Shown here one piece after another: positions 17,926 through 30,282 of a DNA stretch of 64,000 bases. Location: NCBI RefSeq assembly GCF_024704385.1, contig NZ_JAJDFX010000002.1, positions 1,426,001 through 1,490,000 on the forward strand. The letters run 5' to 3'. The notes beneath the pieces were generated by a model. That model ran no database searches and had not been told where the DNA came from. It saw nothing but the letters and a program-made list of their open reading frames with translations. The stretch's first letter is position 1. Every line of letters begins with the position of its first letter. The position numbers were made by a program, and so were the translations under genes. Source of the stretch: Cellulomonas sp. P24. GTDB taxonomy: Bacteria; Actinomycetota; Actinomycetes; Actinomycetales; Cellulomonadaceae.

Positions 17926-18759
17926 TGCGACCGCTCGCGGACGACGTGCGACGGCGTCGTCGGTCGCCCCGGTCACGGCCGCGATGATCGCCTCGTAGCT
18001 GGCGTCCGCCGAGTGGAAGCTCCCGTTGTTGCGGCCGAGTCGCAGCACCACGATCCGATCGGCGACGGCCTGGACGTCGGCCATGTTGTGGCTGATGAAC
18101 ACGACGCCGTGGCCACGATCACGCAGGTTCTCAACGAGGTTGAGGACCTCGGCGACCTGCGCGACCCCGAGGGCGGCGGTCGGCTCGTCGAGCACGACCA
18201 CGCGCGGGTCGCCCAGGAGCGCCCGTGCGATCGCGACCGACTGCCGCTGGCCACCGGACAGCTGCGCGACCGGGACCCGGGTCGCCGGGATCCGCACCGA
18301 GAGCTGACGCATGAGCTCCCACGCACGCTGCTCCATCTCGACGTCGTCGAAGATGCCGTAGCGGTTGATCTCGTGACCGAGGAACAGGTTCGCGACCACA
18401 TCGAGGTTCTCGCACAGCGCGAGCTCCTGGTACACCGTGGCGATCCCGAGGTTGCGCGCCACGGCGGGGGTGCCGAGCACGGCCTGCCGTCCGTCGACCC
18501 AGATCTGCCCCGAGTCCGGCTGGAGCACGCCCGCCATGATGTCGACGAGCGTGGACTTGCCGGCGCCGTTGTCGCCGACTACGGCGACGACCTCACGGCT
18601 GTGCACGTCGAGGTCGACGTCGACGAGCGCCTGCACCGCACCGAAGCGCTTGTGGATGCCGCGCAGCGAGAGCAGTGGGACACGTGCCGACGCTGCCGGT
18701 GCGCGCGCAGGCTCCGGCACCGCAGCACGACCGTCGACCTCCGTGTGGGTCCAGGTCAT
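17914..18759 (-). CDS. Sugar-type ABC transporter ATP-binding protein (orphan)
   Basis: A 281-residue ATPase of the carbohydrate-uptake class (FrcA/XylG-like single domain). Walker A GDNGAGKST is at about 62-70, the Q loop in TVYQELALCENLD, the signature LSGGQRQ at about 167-173, Walker B VVVLDEPTAALG at about 187, and the switch His in FISHNMADV. ATG 18759 has GAGGAGG in front. No permease or substrate-binding protein lies nearby: upstream is a ROK regulator and downstream the convergent purU. It probably energises a permease encoded elsewhere or is a remnant of an uptake operon. The last codons lie in a 14-bp tandem repeat. Confidence 0.85.
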   Translation of the reverse strand: MTWTHTEVDGRAAVPEPARAPAASARVPLLSLRGIHKRFGAVQALVDVDLDVHSREVVAVVGDNGAGKSTLVDIMAGVLQPDSGQIWVDGRQAVLGTPAVARNLGIATVYQELALCENLDVVANLFLGHEINRYGIFDDVEMEQRAWELMRQLSVRIPATRVPVAQLSGGQRQSVAIARALLGDPRVVVLDEPTAALGVAQVAEVLNLVENLRDRGHGVVFISHNMADVQAVADRIVVLRLGRNNGSFHSADASYEAIIAAVTGATDDAVARRPRAVARPR

Positions 18760-18910
18760 GACGTCCTCCTCGTGTTCTGCCGCCGGTCTGCGTCCTTGCA
18801 GGCCTGCCCGTAGGACCGTCCGTGCGACGCGCGTCGGGTCGCACCAGCCCGGTCCACGCGCCCCCACCTGACACTCTTCACGCTCAGTGGTGCGCGTGTC
18901 ATCAGCCACA

Positions 18911-18927
18911 CGCGAACTTCTTTCGCG
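18911..18927. promoter_or_regulatory. Candidate ROK operator palindrome
   Basis: CGCGAACTTCTTTCGCG: 6-bp perfect arms around a 5-bp AT-rich centre, in the 240-bp gap between the ROK regulator stop and the ABC ATPase start. Size and symmetry fit a winged-helix dimer site. Binding by the neighbouring ROK protein is inferred from proximity only. Confidence 0.4.
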
Positions 18928-18999
18928 AGCGGTGCCGGGGATGTCGTGTGGGCGGGTCGCTGCCACGCGGCGCAGGACCCGCTCCCGACGCGGACCCCG

Positions 19000-20190
19000 C
19001 TAGCCATGGAGCACCGCCAGGGACATGGTGTCGATCTTGACGGAGTCGAGGGCGAGGGCGACCGCTCCCCTGACCTCGACGTCCTGACCGAGTGCCGCGG
19101 GCAGCACCGGGATCAGCTGCTCGCTGTTCGGGATCACGCTGCGACCGAGGACCTCCCGCAACGGGTCGAGCACGAGGTCGCCGGCCGCCGCGAGCTCTCC
19201 GCCGACCACCACGACCTCAGGGTTGAGGAGGTGGCACATGTTCGTCACGGCGACCCCGACGCGCCGGCCGGCCTCCTCGATCACCTCGACGCACGCCGGG
19301 TCGCCGTTCCGTGCGTCCACGATGATGTCGCCGAGGGTGAGGTGGCCGTGGCTCGCCTCGAGCCGGCTGACCAGCGCCGACGCGCCGACGAAGGACTCGA
19401 GGCAGCCGCGGTTGCCGCACCGGCACAGCGGGCCGGTGTCGTCGACGATCGTGTGGCCGAGCTCCCCCGCCGTGCCGAACGCGCCGTGGAACACGGACCC
19501 GCCCAGGACCAGCCCGGCGCCGACGCCGTGCGACAGGTGGATGTAGGCGGCCGTCTGGTACCCCTGGATCGCCCCGTACCGCAGCTCCGCGAGAGCGCTG
19601 AGGTTCCCGCTGTTGTCCACCCGCACCGGCACCCCGAGCCGGGTGCCGAGGCTGCCGGCGACATCCACCCCGTCCCACCCTCGCAGGATGCCCAGCGCAG
19701 GGACCCGACCGGAGCGGGGATCGACGGGCGCTGCCACCCCGACCCCCACGGCCAGGAGCTCGTCGAGCGAGGAGCCGACCGACTCGATGAGCTCGGTGAC
19801 GAGCAGCGCGACCCGGTCCAGGCCGCTGTCCGCCCGGTGGTCCGGCGCGAGCGGCAGCCGCCGCTCGGCGATGAGCTGGTGCGCGACGTCCACGACCTGC
19901 AGCCGGAGGTTGCGGACCCCGAAGCTCGCGCCCACCACGAGCCCGAGCTTGCGGGCCAACGTGACCTCTTGCGCCCGTCGTCCGCTGCGGGACGTCGGGG
20001 ACGTGTGCAGGAGCCCCGCGATCGAGAGCTCCTTGACGATGTTGGACACCGTCGCCGGGGACAGCCCGGTGACGCCGGCGAGCTCCACCTGGGTCAGCGA
20101 CCCGCGCTGCGTGACCGCGCTCACGATCCGCGCTCTGTTGGCCTCTCGCAGCGAAGTCTGGGACCCGGGGGTGACCCGGCCGACGCTCAC
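19000..20190 (-). CDS. ROK-family transcriptional regulator
   Basis: Sugar-responsive repressor of the NagC/XylR type, 396 residues. A winged helix-turn-helix occupies about residues 10-75 ([25 protein letters not shown]), followed by an actin-like ROK domain. The zinc motif [11 protein letters not shown] is intact, as are GVGVAAPVD and [12 protein letters not shown] 20190 places the helix-turn-helix where the family expects it; the open frame reaches 20277 without domain sequence. The ABC ATPase downstream on the same strand is the likely target, with a palindrome at 18911-18927. The inducing sugar is unknown. It lacks kinase-type context and is not expected to phosphorylate sugar. Confidence 0.9.
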   Translation of the reverse strand: MSVGRVTPGSQTSLREANRARIVSAVTQRGSLTQVELAGVTGLSPATVSNIVKELSIAGLLHTSPTSRSGRRAQEVTLARKLGLVVGASFGVRNLRLQVVDVAHQLIAERRLPLAPDHRADSGLDRVALLVTELIESVGSSLDELLAVGVGVAAPVDPRSGRVPALGILRGWDGVDVAGSLGTRLGVPVRVDNSGNLSALAELRYGAIQGYQTAAYIHLSHGVGAGLVLGGSVFHGAFGTAGELGHTIVDDTGPLCRCGNRGCLESFVGASALVSRLEASHGHLTLGDIIVDARNGDPACVEVIEEAGRRVGVAVTNMCHLLNPEVVVVGGELAAAGDLVLDPLREVLGRSVIPNSEQLIPVLPAALGQDVEVRGAVALALDSVKIDTMSLAVLHG

Positions 20191-20308
20191 GGGGGCATCA
20201 TAGAGGTCACGCCGCACGCGCTCCAAGGTTCCCCGTCGTCGCTGCCGCACGTCACGGCCGCGGTCGGAGCCGCACATCGCTGCCGCACGAGACCGACGCG
20301 TCCGGCTC

Positions 20309-21725
<1,417 letters not shown>

Positions 21726-21814
21726 GATGAACTCCTTCGTCCAGGTCCTGCGGTGCGCCCGGTCGTGCCGTGCGTCCGGTCGTGCGGTGGGTCGGTCGTC
21801 GGTGAAGGTCGGGC

Positions 21815-21850
21815 GGCGACCCGTCGGCAGCAGGCCGTCGACGGGTCGCC
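21815..21850 (-). terminator. 12-bp stem-loop terminator of icd
   Basis: GGCGACCCGTCG (21815-21826) pairs perfectly with 21839-21850 across a 12-nt loop, 12 bp after the icd stop. It separates icd from mdh on the same strand. Confidence 0.65.
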
Positions 21851-21862
21851 GTGCGCGACGGG

Positions 21863-23080
21863 TCAGCGCAGGCGCGCCGCGAGGTTCTCGTCGAGCGTCG
21901 CGAGGAACTCCTCCGTCGTCTGCCACGCCTGGTCGGGCCCGACGAGCAGGGCCAGGTCCTTGGTCATCGCCCCGCCCTCGACGCTCGTGATGACGACGTC
22001 CTCGAGGGTCTGCGCGAACGCGGTGACCTCCGGCGTGGAGTCGAGCTTCCCCCGGTGCTTGAGGCCGCCGGTCCACGCGAAGATCGACGCGATCGGGTTC
22101 GTCGAGGTCGGCTTGCCGGCCTGGTGCTGGCGGTAGTGCCGGGTGACCGTGCCGTGCGCGGCCTCGGCCTCGACGGTCTGGCCGTCCGGGGTCATGAGGA
22201 TCGACGTCATCAGGCCGAGCGAGCCGAACCCCTGAGCCACCGTGTCCGACTGCACGTCGCCGTCGTAGTTCTTGCAGGCCCAGACGTAGCCGCCCTCCCA
22301 CTTCATCGCGGAGGCGACCATGTCGTCGATCAGCCGGTGCTCGTAGGTCAGCCCGCGCGCGGCGTAGTCGGCGGCGTAGTGGGCCTCGAACACCTCCTGG
22401 AAGATGTCCTTGAACGCGCCGTCGTAGGCCTTGAGGATCGTGTTCTTGGTCGAGAGGTACACCGGGTAGCCGCGCTGGAGGCCGTAGGCGAACGACGCGT
22501 GGGCGAAGTCCTCGATCGACTTGTTGAAGTTGTACATGCCCATCGCGACGCCGCCGTCGGCACCGTAGTTCGCGACCACGTGCTGGATCGGCTCGGAGCC
22601 GTCCTCGGGCGTGAAGGTGATCGTGAGCTGGCCCGCACCGGGGACCTTGAAGTTCGTCGCCTTGTACTGGTCGCCGTGCGCGTGACGACCGATCACGATC
22701 GGCTTGGTCCAGCCCGGGACGAGCCGCGGGATGTTCGAGATGATGATCGGCTCGCGGAAGACGACGCCGCCGAGGATGTTGCGGATCGTCCCGTTCGGCG
22801 ACACCCACATCTTCTTCAGGCCGAACTCCTGCACCCGCGCCTCGTCCGGCGTGATCGTCGCGCACTTGACGCCGACGTGGTGCTCCTTGATCGCGTTGGC
22901 CGCGTCGATCGTGACCTGGTCGTCCGTCGCGTCCCGGTTCTCGATCGACAGGTCGTAGTACCGCAGGTCGACGTCGAGGTACGGGTGGATCAGGCGGTCC
23001 TTGATGAACTGCCAGATGATCCTGGTCATCTCGTCGCCGTCCATCTCGACGACGGGCCCGTCCACCTTGATCTTGGCCAT
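21863..23080 (-). CDS. icd: NADP-dependent isocitrate dehydrogenase (homodimeric, eukaryote-like type)
   Basis: Oxidative decarboxylation of isocitrate to 2-oxoglutarate with NADPH. The 405-residue subunit belongs to the short dimeric class: [19 protein letters not shown] at the start, substrate-binding [23 protein letters not shown], and the dinucleotide segment [12 protein letters not shown]. This differs from the roughly 740-residue monomeric form found in some actinobacteria. A 20-bp element at 23118-23137 upstream is repeated upstream of sucC. A stem-loop follows the gene. Confidence 0.96.
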   Translation of the reverse strand: MAKIKVDGPVVEMDGDEMTRIIWQFIKDRLIHPYLDVDLRYYDLSIENRDATDDQVTIDAANAIKEHHVGVKCATITPDEARVQEFGLKKMWVSPNGTIRNILGGVVFREPIIISNIPRLVPGWTKPIVIGRHAHGDQYKATNFKVPGAGQLTITFTPEDGSEPIQHVVANYGADGGVAMGMYNFNKSIEDFAHASFAYGLQRGYPVYLSTKNTILKAYDGAFKDIFQEVFEAHYAADYAARGLTYEHRLIDDMVASAMKWEGGYVWACKNYDGDVQSDTVAQGFGSLGLMTSILMTPDGQTVEAEAAHGTVTRHYRQHQAGKPTSTNPIASIFAWTGGLKHRGKLDSTPEVTAFAQTLEDVVITSVEGGAMTKDLALLVGPDQAWQTTEEFLATLDENLAARLR

Positions 23081-23117
23081 GGGAGACCTTCCTGTGCGCG
23101 TGTGGGTGCTCCGACAG

Positions 23118-23137
23118 ATTACTCGACATCGAGAGAT
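23118..23137. promoter_or_regulatory. Shared TCA-gene element upstream of icd
   Basis: ATTACTCGACATCGAGAGAT, centred on the near-palindrome CTCGA-CA-TCGAG, 38 bp upstream of the icd start. The 12-base core ACATCGAGAGAT recurs exactly upstream of sucC (36393-36404), and the two 20-mers agree at 15 positions. Candidate site for a common regulator of TCA cycle genes; the factor is unknown. Confidence 0.5.
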
Positions 23138-23286
23138 CTCGGTGCGGGGCCGCTCGGCGAACCGACTGTGACGCGGCGGCGAGGCCTGACATGCTGGTGT
23201 CGCCCAGCGGGCGCACAGGCGCCGCTGACATCATGCGCCGGGGGCCCGGACGGGTCCCCCGACATCGTTGCAACGACAGGATGATC

Positions 23287-24261
23287 ATGGCCAACGACCA
23301 CCCCGAGAACCTCCCCGGAGACGACGCGGACCTCGTCGAGGTGACCGCGACCCCGGAGACCCCCTCCGACGCCCTTCCCGACGAGCTCGCGGACCTGCCC
23401 GAGGACGCGGACGACGACTACGACGACCTGGACGACGAGCCCACCGGCCCGTCCCTGGCCGCCCGGGCCGGCGCAGAGGCGCTGGGCGCGTTCGTGCTGG
23501 TCCTCGCGAGCGTCGGGATCGCCGTGTACACGGTCCTCACCACCGCGGCCGACCTCGGCATCGCCCTCGGCTCCGGGATCGCCGTGCTCGGCGCGATGCT
23601 GGCGTTCGGGAACGTCTCGGGCGGGCACTTCAACCCGGCCATCACTCTCGGCTCGGCGATTGCCGGTCGCCTCCGCTGGGCCGACGTCCTGCCGTACTGG
23701 CTCGCCCAGATCGTCGGTGCCGTCGCTGCTGCCGCGGTGATCCTCGTGACGATCCCGAGCGCACTCCCCGCACTCGTCGCCTCCGGGGCGGCCAGCTCGC
23801 GGCAGACCTTCTTCGGCGGGGTGGCCAACGGGTTCGACACCCACTCGCCGCTGCACACGCTGTCCCAAGGACGCGCCACGTTCAGCCTGATGTCCGCGCT
23901 CCTCATCGAGGCCGTGCTGGCCGCGGTGCTCGTCGCGGTCTACCTCGGCGCGACCCGGCGGCGCACCGACCGCACCGTCGCACCGGTCGCCGTGGGTCTG
24001 ACGTTCGGCATCCTGATCCTCATCAGCCTCCCGATCACGAACGGCGCGCTGAACCCCGCCCGGGCCACCGCGGTCGCGCTCTTCTCGGGCTCCGCAGCAC
24101 TCGGCCAGCTCTGGCTGTTCTGGGTCGCCCCGCTCGTCGGAGCGGGCGTCGCGGCGCTGCTCTACCGGGTGTTCTCCGGCTCCCCGACCGAGCAGGACGA
24201 GTACGACCAGGACGACGACGCCGTCGAGGAGCTCGACGTCACGTTCGTCTCCCAGCGCTGA
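23287..24261 (+). CDS. MIP-family channel (aquaporin-like) with acidic termini
   Basis: Membrane channel of the major intrinsic protein family for water or small neutral solutes, about 324 residues. The two half-helix motifs are NPA at about residues 116-118 ([10 protein letters not shown]) and NPAR at about 256-259 (ALNPARATA), with six hydrophobic segments around them. It carries a soluble, very acidic N-terminus of about 55 residues ([15 protein letters not shown]) and an acidic C-terminal tail ([17 protein letters not shown]), which most bacterial aquaporins lack. ATG 23281 is an alternative start two codons earlier. Substrate selectivity cannot be read with confidence. Confidence 0.87.
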   Translation: MANDHPENLPGDDADLVEVTATPETPSDALPDELADLPEDADDDYDDLDDEPTGPSLAARAGAEALGAFVLVLASVGIAVYTVLTTAADLGIALGSGIAVLGAMLAFGNVSGGHFNPAITLGSAIAGRLRWADVLPYWLAQIVGAVAAAAVILVTIPSALPALVASGAASSRQTFFGGVANGFDTHSPLHTLSQGRATFSLMSALLIEAVLAAVLVAVYLGATRRRTDRTVAPVAVGLTFGILILISLPITNGALNPARATAVALFSGSAALGQLWLFWVAPLVGAGVAALLYRVFSGSPTEQDEYDQDDDAVEELDVTFVSQR

Positions 24262-24304
24262 GCGGCATCAGCCAGCGCTGATCGCCGTCCGGACCCGACC
24301 GACA

Positions 24305-24342
24305 CGTGCGGCCCGGCACCCCTCGAGGTGCCGGGCCGCACG
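24305..24342. terminator. 16-bp perfect stem-loop between convergent genes
   Basis: Arms 24305-24320 and 24327-24342 are perfectly complementary with a 6-nt loop. It sits between the ends of the aquaporin-like gene (+) and the DUF3017 gene (-), so it can serve both strands. Confidence 0.75.
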
Positions 24343-24363
24343 CGCGTCCGGGCACTGCTCCGG

Positions 24364-24922
24364 TCAGGCCTCGGGGATGAGCTGCGCGAGGATGCCGACA
24401 CCCACCGCGAGCAGCACGAGGACGACGACGTCGACCGGTCGCGACCGGACCGTGAGCGCGACGGGTCCCGGAGCCGGAGCTACCACCCGTGCCACCGCCG
24501 CGGCCCCCAGCAGCAGCGCCATCGTCGTCGCCCCGGCCCAGGCCGACACGACGACCGCGAGCAGCACGACGACCACCACACCGGCGCAGACCCACCACAG
24601 CGAGAGGGTTGCGCCCGGCGATCAGGGACGCACGCGCGATCTCACGTGGGTCCGGCAGCAGCTCGGGCGGGACGTCGTCGAGCAGACCGGGACCGACCAC
24701 GACCTCCGGGTCGTCGTCGTGGTCGGGACCGTCGACGCGAACCCGGTCGTCGTCTCGGTCGGGATCACCGACGTGACCCGGGTCGTCGTCGTGGTCGGAA
24801 CCGTCGTCGCGACCCTCGCCATCCGGTGCCGGGCTCGACGCGACGTGCCGGCCGGCCGGTGCACCGGCGTCCGTGGGCTCGTCCGCGCCGTCGAGCAGCT
24901 CCCGCCCGGGTTCCTCAGTCAT
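24364..24922 (-). pseudogene. DUF3017-family membrane protein, apparent frameshift
   Basis: The first part (ATG 24922) is an Asp/His-rich acidic region of about 90 residues, followed by PRE-IARASLIAGRNP, the entry to the DUF3017 domain. The frame is then lost, and the remaining transmembrane part continues in another frame down to 24364 (WAGATTMALLLGAAAVARVV, SRPVDVVVLVLLAVGVGILA). Removing one base in the GGG run at 24606-24608 (CCC on the coding strand) joins them into a protein of about 185 residues with three hydrophobic segments. DUF3017 proteins are actinobacterial and of unknown role. Its start is 38 bp from the divergent flavin reductase. Sequencing error or a real break cannot be separated here. 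Confidence 0.7.
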
Positions 24923-24960
24923 CGATCCCGCCTCTCCGCGGCGCACACTACCGTGGCCGG

Positions 24961-26331
24961 GTGAGCATCACGGGGGTCCCCGCACCGGACGCAGCCACGC
25001 GGCACCGCGAGCAGGAGCGACCCGCGTCGATCGTGGTGGTCGGTGCCGGTCTCGCTGGGGCGCAGACCGTGGCGGCGCTCCGCCGGCACGGTTTCGACGG
25101 GAGGGTGACGCTCGTCGGCGCCGAGAAGACCCTGCCGTACGACCGCCCACCGCTGTCCAAGGAACTCGTCACCCGTGCCGAGCCGGCCTGGCTCTCCGAC
25201 GAGCTCGACGTCGACGTCCTGACCCTGGCGGACGACGTCCGGCTCGCCGAGAGCGCCGTCGGCCTGGAGCTGCTGGAGGATGGCGTCGTCGTGAGGACCC
25301 GCCGCACCGCGAGCGCCCACGACACCGACGACACGATCAGTGCCGACGCCGTGGTGCTCGCGTGCGGGGCCCGGGCGGTGCGGCCGACGGCCTGGCCGGA
25401 CGCCCTCGTGCTGTACACCGCCTCCGACGCCGCTGCACTGCGGCAGCGACTCGCCTCGGCCCACCGGCTCGTCGTGGTGGGCGCGGGCTGGATCGGTGCG
25501 GAGGTGGCCGGTGTGGTCGCCGCCTCCGGGACGGCGGTCACCGTCGTCGAGGCGGCGCCGGAACCGCTCGCCGGGCAGCTGGGAGCCGACGTCGGCGCCT
25601 TGACCCGGCAGTGGTACGCCGACGCCGGGATCACCCTCCTGACCGGCGTGACCGTCGGCGGAGTCGACGCCACCGGCGTCGTGCTCGCCGACGGGACGCG
25701 ACTGCCGGCGGACGTCGTGCTCGCCGCCGTCGGGGCGGTCCCCGCCACCGCCTGGCTGCGCGGCACGCTGCCGCTCACCGCCCGAGGCGCCGTCCCGGTG
25801 GGCCCCACCGGGAGCCTCGAGGTCGGCGGGGCTGTCGGCGGCCCGACGCTCAGCGAGCGTGCCGCCACCCGGATGTGGGCCGTCGGTGACTGCGCGGACC
25901 GCCGCACGGATCGCTTCGGCGTGGTCGCCGGGGCGCACTGGACCGGCGCCCTCACGCACCCCGAGGCGGTCGCGTGCGCGATCACCGGCCACCCGGCGCC
26001 GCCCGAGTCCGCGCCGTACGTGTTCTCCGACCAGCTCGGACATCACCTGACGGTGGTCGGGACACCGGAGCCGGACGCCGAGGTCGTCCACCGAGGTTCT
26101 CCCGGGGGCCCCGACGGCTGGACGACCCTGTGGGTGCGCCGCCCCACCGACGGGGCCGCGGCAGATGTCCGCGAGCTCCTCGCGGTCCTCACCGTGGACC
26201 GCCCGCGGGACGTCGGACCCGCGCGACGGCTCCTCGCCGGGAGCCGACCGCCCATGATCGACGTGCTCCGCGCATGCGACCCGGCCGTCCCGCTGAAGGC
26301 GAGCGTCGTCGGCCCGGCTCCGTCGGTCTGA
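24961..26331 (+). CDS. FAD-dependent pyridine nucleotide-disulfide oxidoreductase (ferredoxin/rubredoxin reductase-like)
   Basis: A flavoprotein of 456 residues likely to pass electrons from NAD(P)H to a small redox protein. It has an FAD-binding loop near the N-terminus (VVVGAGLAGAQTV), the YDRPPLSKEL segment typical of dioxygenase-type ferredoxin reductases, and a second loop for NAD(P) (VVVGAGWIGAEVAGV). The FAD signature VWAVGDCAD (read as MWAVGDCAD) and a C-terminal reductase domain follow. GTG 24961 is 38 bp from the divergent DUF3017 gene. No ferredoxin or oxygenase gene is adjacent, so the partner is unknown. Confidence 0.88.
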   Translation: MSITGVPAPDAATRHREQERPASIVVVGAGLAGAQTVAALRRHGFDGRVTLVGAEKTLPYDRPPLSKELVTRAEPAWLSDELDVDVLTLADDVRLAESAVGLELLEDGVVVRTRRTASAHDTDDTISADAVVLACGARAVRPTAWPDALVLYTASDAAALRQRLASAHRLVVVGAGWIGAEVAGVVAASGTAVTVVEAAPEPLAGQLGADVGALTRQWYADAGITLLTGVTVGGVDATGVVLADGTRLPADVVLAAVGAVPATAWLRGTLPLTARGAVPVGPTGSLEVGGAVGGPTLSERAATRMWAVGDCADRRTDRFGVVAGAHWTGALTHPEAVACAITGHPAPPESAPYVFSDQLGHHLTVVGTPEPDAEVVHRGSPGGPDGWTTLWVRRPTDGAAADVRELLAVLTVDRPRDVGPARRLLAGSRPPMIDVLRACDPAVPLKASVVGPAPSV

Positions 26332-26341
26332 CGGAGCCGGG
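26313..26341. terminator. 12-bp stem-loop overlapping the reductase stop
   Basis: CCCGGCTCCGTC (26313-26324) pairs perfectly with 26330-26341 around a 5-nt loop; the stop codon of the reductase lies in the loop and second arm. It faces the purH 3' end 58 bp away on the other strand and may act for both. Confidence 0.65.
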
Positions 26342-26398
26342 TCCGGACGGCGTCGTCGGGGATCTGGGGTTGTCGGGGAGCTGGGGTCGGCGGCGACC

Positions 26399-28030
<1,632 letters not shown>

Positions 28031-28043
28031 GCGGGTGACCTCC

Positions 28044-28079
28044 CGGGTCGTTGCGGTCTCGTGAGACTTCATGGACCCG
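28044..28079 (-). promoter_or_regulatory. Expression-platform stem of the purH riboswitch
   Basis: On the minus strand CGGGTC (28079-28074) can pair with GACCCG (28049-28044), enclosing a GTCTC-GAGAC hairpin (28056-28067). The downstream arm abuts the ribosome-binding site GGAGG, so control of translation start is plausible. Inferred from pairing only. Confidence 0.45.
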
Positions 28080-28080
28080 A

Positions 28081-28163
28081 GCACCCAGGCGAACGGTGCA
28101 CCGGCGGGGACTTCCGGCCGCTCCCCGGTGGTTCGGTCCACCTCAGGTACGCCAGTCACGGCC
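28081..28163 (-). promoter_or_regulatory. ZTP (pfl) riboswitch upstream of purH
   Basis: Read on the minus strand from 28163: GGCCGTGACTGGCG, a loop, GGTGG-ACCGAA-CCACC, then GGGGAGCGGCC, a variable part with a CGGT-GC-ACCG hairpin, then CGCCTGGGTGC ending at 28081. These are the conserved pfl/ZTP elements in order, with GGCCG and CGGCC as the closing helix. Direct comparison with the glyA leader shows the same GTGACTGGCG / CCACCGGGGAGCG / GCCTGGG blocks with different covarying stems. Ligand (ZMP/ZTP) is established for the class; here ZMP is also the PurH substrate. Confidence 0.94.
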
Positions 28164-28224
28164 AGGGGTAGTTTAGCGGGGCGCCGGGACTCCCGGCACC
28201 CCCCGACGAGCACCGAGGACTGAC

Positions 28225-29448
28225 ATGACGGCATGGATCGACCAGCCCAGCCACCACGCCTGGCTCGAGGCCGAGTCGCAACGCCTGCTCGCGTTCGGGC
28301 GCCGCTTCCCCGCACCCGACGGCGGGTCCCGCTGGCTCGACGACGACGGCGTGCCCGACCCCGACCGGCCGGTGTTCACCTGGATCTCGGCCCGGATGGC
28401 GCACGTCTACGGCCTCGCGCACCTTCGCGGCACCCCGGGCGCGGGGATCCTCGCAGGCCGCGCGCTTGCCGGGCTCACCGGCCCGCTGCACGACGACGTG
28501 CACGGTGGCTGGTTCGCCTCGGTCGGACCGGACGGTCAGGTGGCGGCCGAGAAGTCCGCATACGCGCACGCGTTCGTGATCCTCGCGGCCTCCACCGGCA
28601 CCGTCGCACACCTGCCCGGCGCGCGCGACCTGCTCGACGACGCCCTGGCGGTCTACCTCGACCGCTTCTGGGACGAGGCCGACGGCCTGGCGCGCGACGG
28701 CTGGGACCGCTCGTGGACGACGCTCGACGAGTACCGGGGGGTCAACGCGAACATGCACTCGGTCGAGGCGATGCTCGCCGCCGGGGACGCGACGGGCGAC
28801 CCGTCCTGGCACGCGCGCGCCCTGCGGATCGTCTCCCGGGTCGTCGACGGGTGGGCGCGTGACAACGACTGGCGGATCCCGGAGCACTTCGACTCGTCGT
28901 GGAGCCCGCTGCTCGAGTACAACGCCGACCGGCCGGACGACCAGTTCAAGCCGTACGGCGCGACGATCGGGCACGGCCTGGAGTGGGCGCGGCTGACGCT
29001 GCACCTGCGCGCTGCCCTGGGTGACGCGGCCCCGACGTGGATGCTCGACGCGGCGGTCGCCCTGTACCGGCGCGCCGTCGCGGACGGCTGGGCGGTCGAC
29101 GGTGCACCGGGTTTCGTCTACACGACGGACTGGTCCGGCACGCCGGTGGTCCGTACCCGCCTGCACTGGGTGCCGGCCGAGGCGATCGGGGCCGCCGCGG
29201 CCCTCTACCTCGCGACCGGCGACGAGGCGTTCGACGCCGACTACCGGCGGTGGTGGGACTACGTCGCCACCGACGTGATCGACCTCGATCGCGGGTCCTG
29301 GCACCACGAGCTCGACACCGACAACCGCCCCGCGGCCACGGTCTGGCCCGGGAAGGCGGACATCTACCACGCCTACCAGGCGACGCTCGTGCCGCGCTCA
29401 CCGCTCGCCCCCGGGCTGGCGCTGGCGCAGCGCGCCGGGGTCGTCTGA
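28225..29448 (+). CDS. AGE-family epimerase/isomerase
   Basis: A 407-residue protein with the (alpha/alpha)6-barrel pattern of N-acylglucosamine 2-epimerases and related aldose-ketose isomerases (mannose isomerase, YihS). Seen: [15 protein letters not shown] near the start, [22 protein letters not shown] with the His expected in the active site, [22 protein letters not shown], and [24 protein letters not shown] near the end. It presumably interconverts a free hexose; which one cannot be told. It starts 195 bp from the divergent purH, whose leader occupies most of that gap. Confidence 0.86.
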   Translation: MTAWIDQPSHHAWLEAESQRLLAFGRRFPAPDGGSRWLDDDGVPDPDRPVFTWISARMAHVYGLAHLRGTPGAGILAGRALAGLTGPLHDDVHGGWFASVGPDGQVAAEKSAYAHAFVILAASTGTVAHLPGARDLLDDALAVYLDRFWDEADGLARDGWDRSWTTLDEYRGVNANMHSVEAMLAAGDATGDPSWHARALRIVSRVVDGWARDNDWRIPEHFDSSWSPLLEYNADRPDDQFKPYGATIGHGLEWARLTLHLRAALGDAAPTWMLDAAVALYRRAVADGWAVDGAPGFVYTTDWSGTPVVRTRLHWVPAEAIGAAAALYLATGDEAFDADYRRWWDYVATDVIDLDRGSWHHELDTDNRPAATVWPGKADIYHAYQATLVPRSPLAPGLALAQRAGVV

Positions 29449-29503
29449 CACGTCGGCCCGGTCGATCGGGCCCCGACGAGGCAAGGAGGCGCCAGGTGGT
29501 GGC

Positions 29504-30244
29504 TCACACCTCGGCGTGCAGCCCGACTCCGGCCGCGGCGGTGGCGATCGTGACGTCGAACAGGAGCGCAGGGTCTCCGGCGATCCCGTGCAGGTGGCCG
29601 AAGAGCTCGGCCGTGAGTGCCCCGATCAGGCTCGTGAAGAGCGTCACCGACCGGGCGACGGCCTGGGCGACGGGGCGCGGTGGCACCGCGCCCGGTGCGG
29701 CGAGACCGGAGAACGCATAGACGGACGGGTCGAGGGTCGGTCCGGGGGTGAAGTCGGGACCCGCGGGTCGCAGGGTGTGGTCCTCCAGCCCGGCCCGGAG
29801 GATCCCGGCGATCACGTCCCAGATCCGGACCGCCGCAGGCACGGTGTCCTGTGGCGCCCGATACCCGGGGACCGGGGTCCCGTAGATCAGCTCGAAGGAG
29901 TGCGGGTTCTCGAGTGCCCAGGCGCGGACGGCTCGCGCGACCGCGAGCCAGGTGGACGCGGGGTCGGCGCCGTCTGCTCTCGCGGCGGCGGCGGCATCCT
30001 CGGCGACCTGGCCGACCGCGTCGTACGCGTCGATGATGAGCAGCGTGAGGAGGGCGTCCCGGGACGCCACGTACCGGTACACCGCCGACGAGGCCACCCC
30101 GAGGTCGCGCGCCACCGCACGCAGGGACAGGTTCGCCGGCCCGTCGGCGATCAACCGGGAGCGCGCGCTCGCCAGGAGCTCCGTCATGACCTCGACCCGG
30201 GCTCGGTCGCGCGCGGACTGGGGAACGCTCCGCTCCGTCGGCAC
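29504..30244 (-). CDS. TetR/AcrR-family transcriptional regulator
   Basis: A 246-residue repressor. The TetR helix-turn-helix sits at about residues 22-70 (ARSRLIADGPANLSLRAVAR, then LGVASSAVYRYVASRDALL). A ligand-binding domain of the WHG/TetR_C_13 kind contains RAWALENPHSFELIYGTPVPGY. GTG 30244 was chosen by the usual distance to the helix-turn-helix; the open frame reaches 30472 but covers the divergent promoter. The intergenic region holds three copies of a GAGAGC-N3-GCTCTC palindrome, so it very likely represses itself and the divergent epimerase gene. The ligand is unknown. Confidence 0.9.
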   Translation of the reverse strand: MPTERSVPQSARDRARVEVMTELLASARSRLIADGPANLSLRAVARDLGVASSAVYRYVASRDALLTLLIIDAYDAVGQVAEDAAAAARADGADPASTWLAVARAVRAWALENPHSFELIYGTPVPGYRAPQDTVPAAVRIWDVIAGILRAGLEDHTLRPAGPDFTPGPTLDPSVYAFSGLAAPGAVPPRPVAQAVARSVTLFTSLIGALTAELFGHLHGIAGDPALLFDVTIATAAAGVGLHAEV

Positions 30245-30282
30245 CGCCCGATCATCGCGCGCCGAGAGCGGCGATCGCAAAC

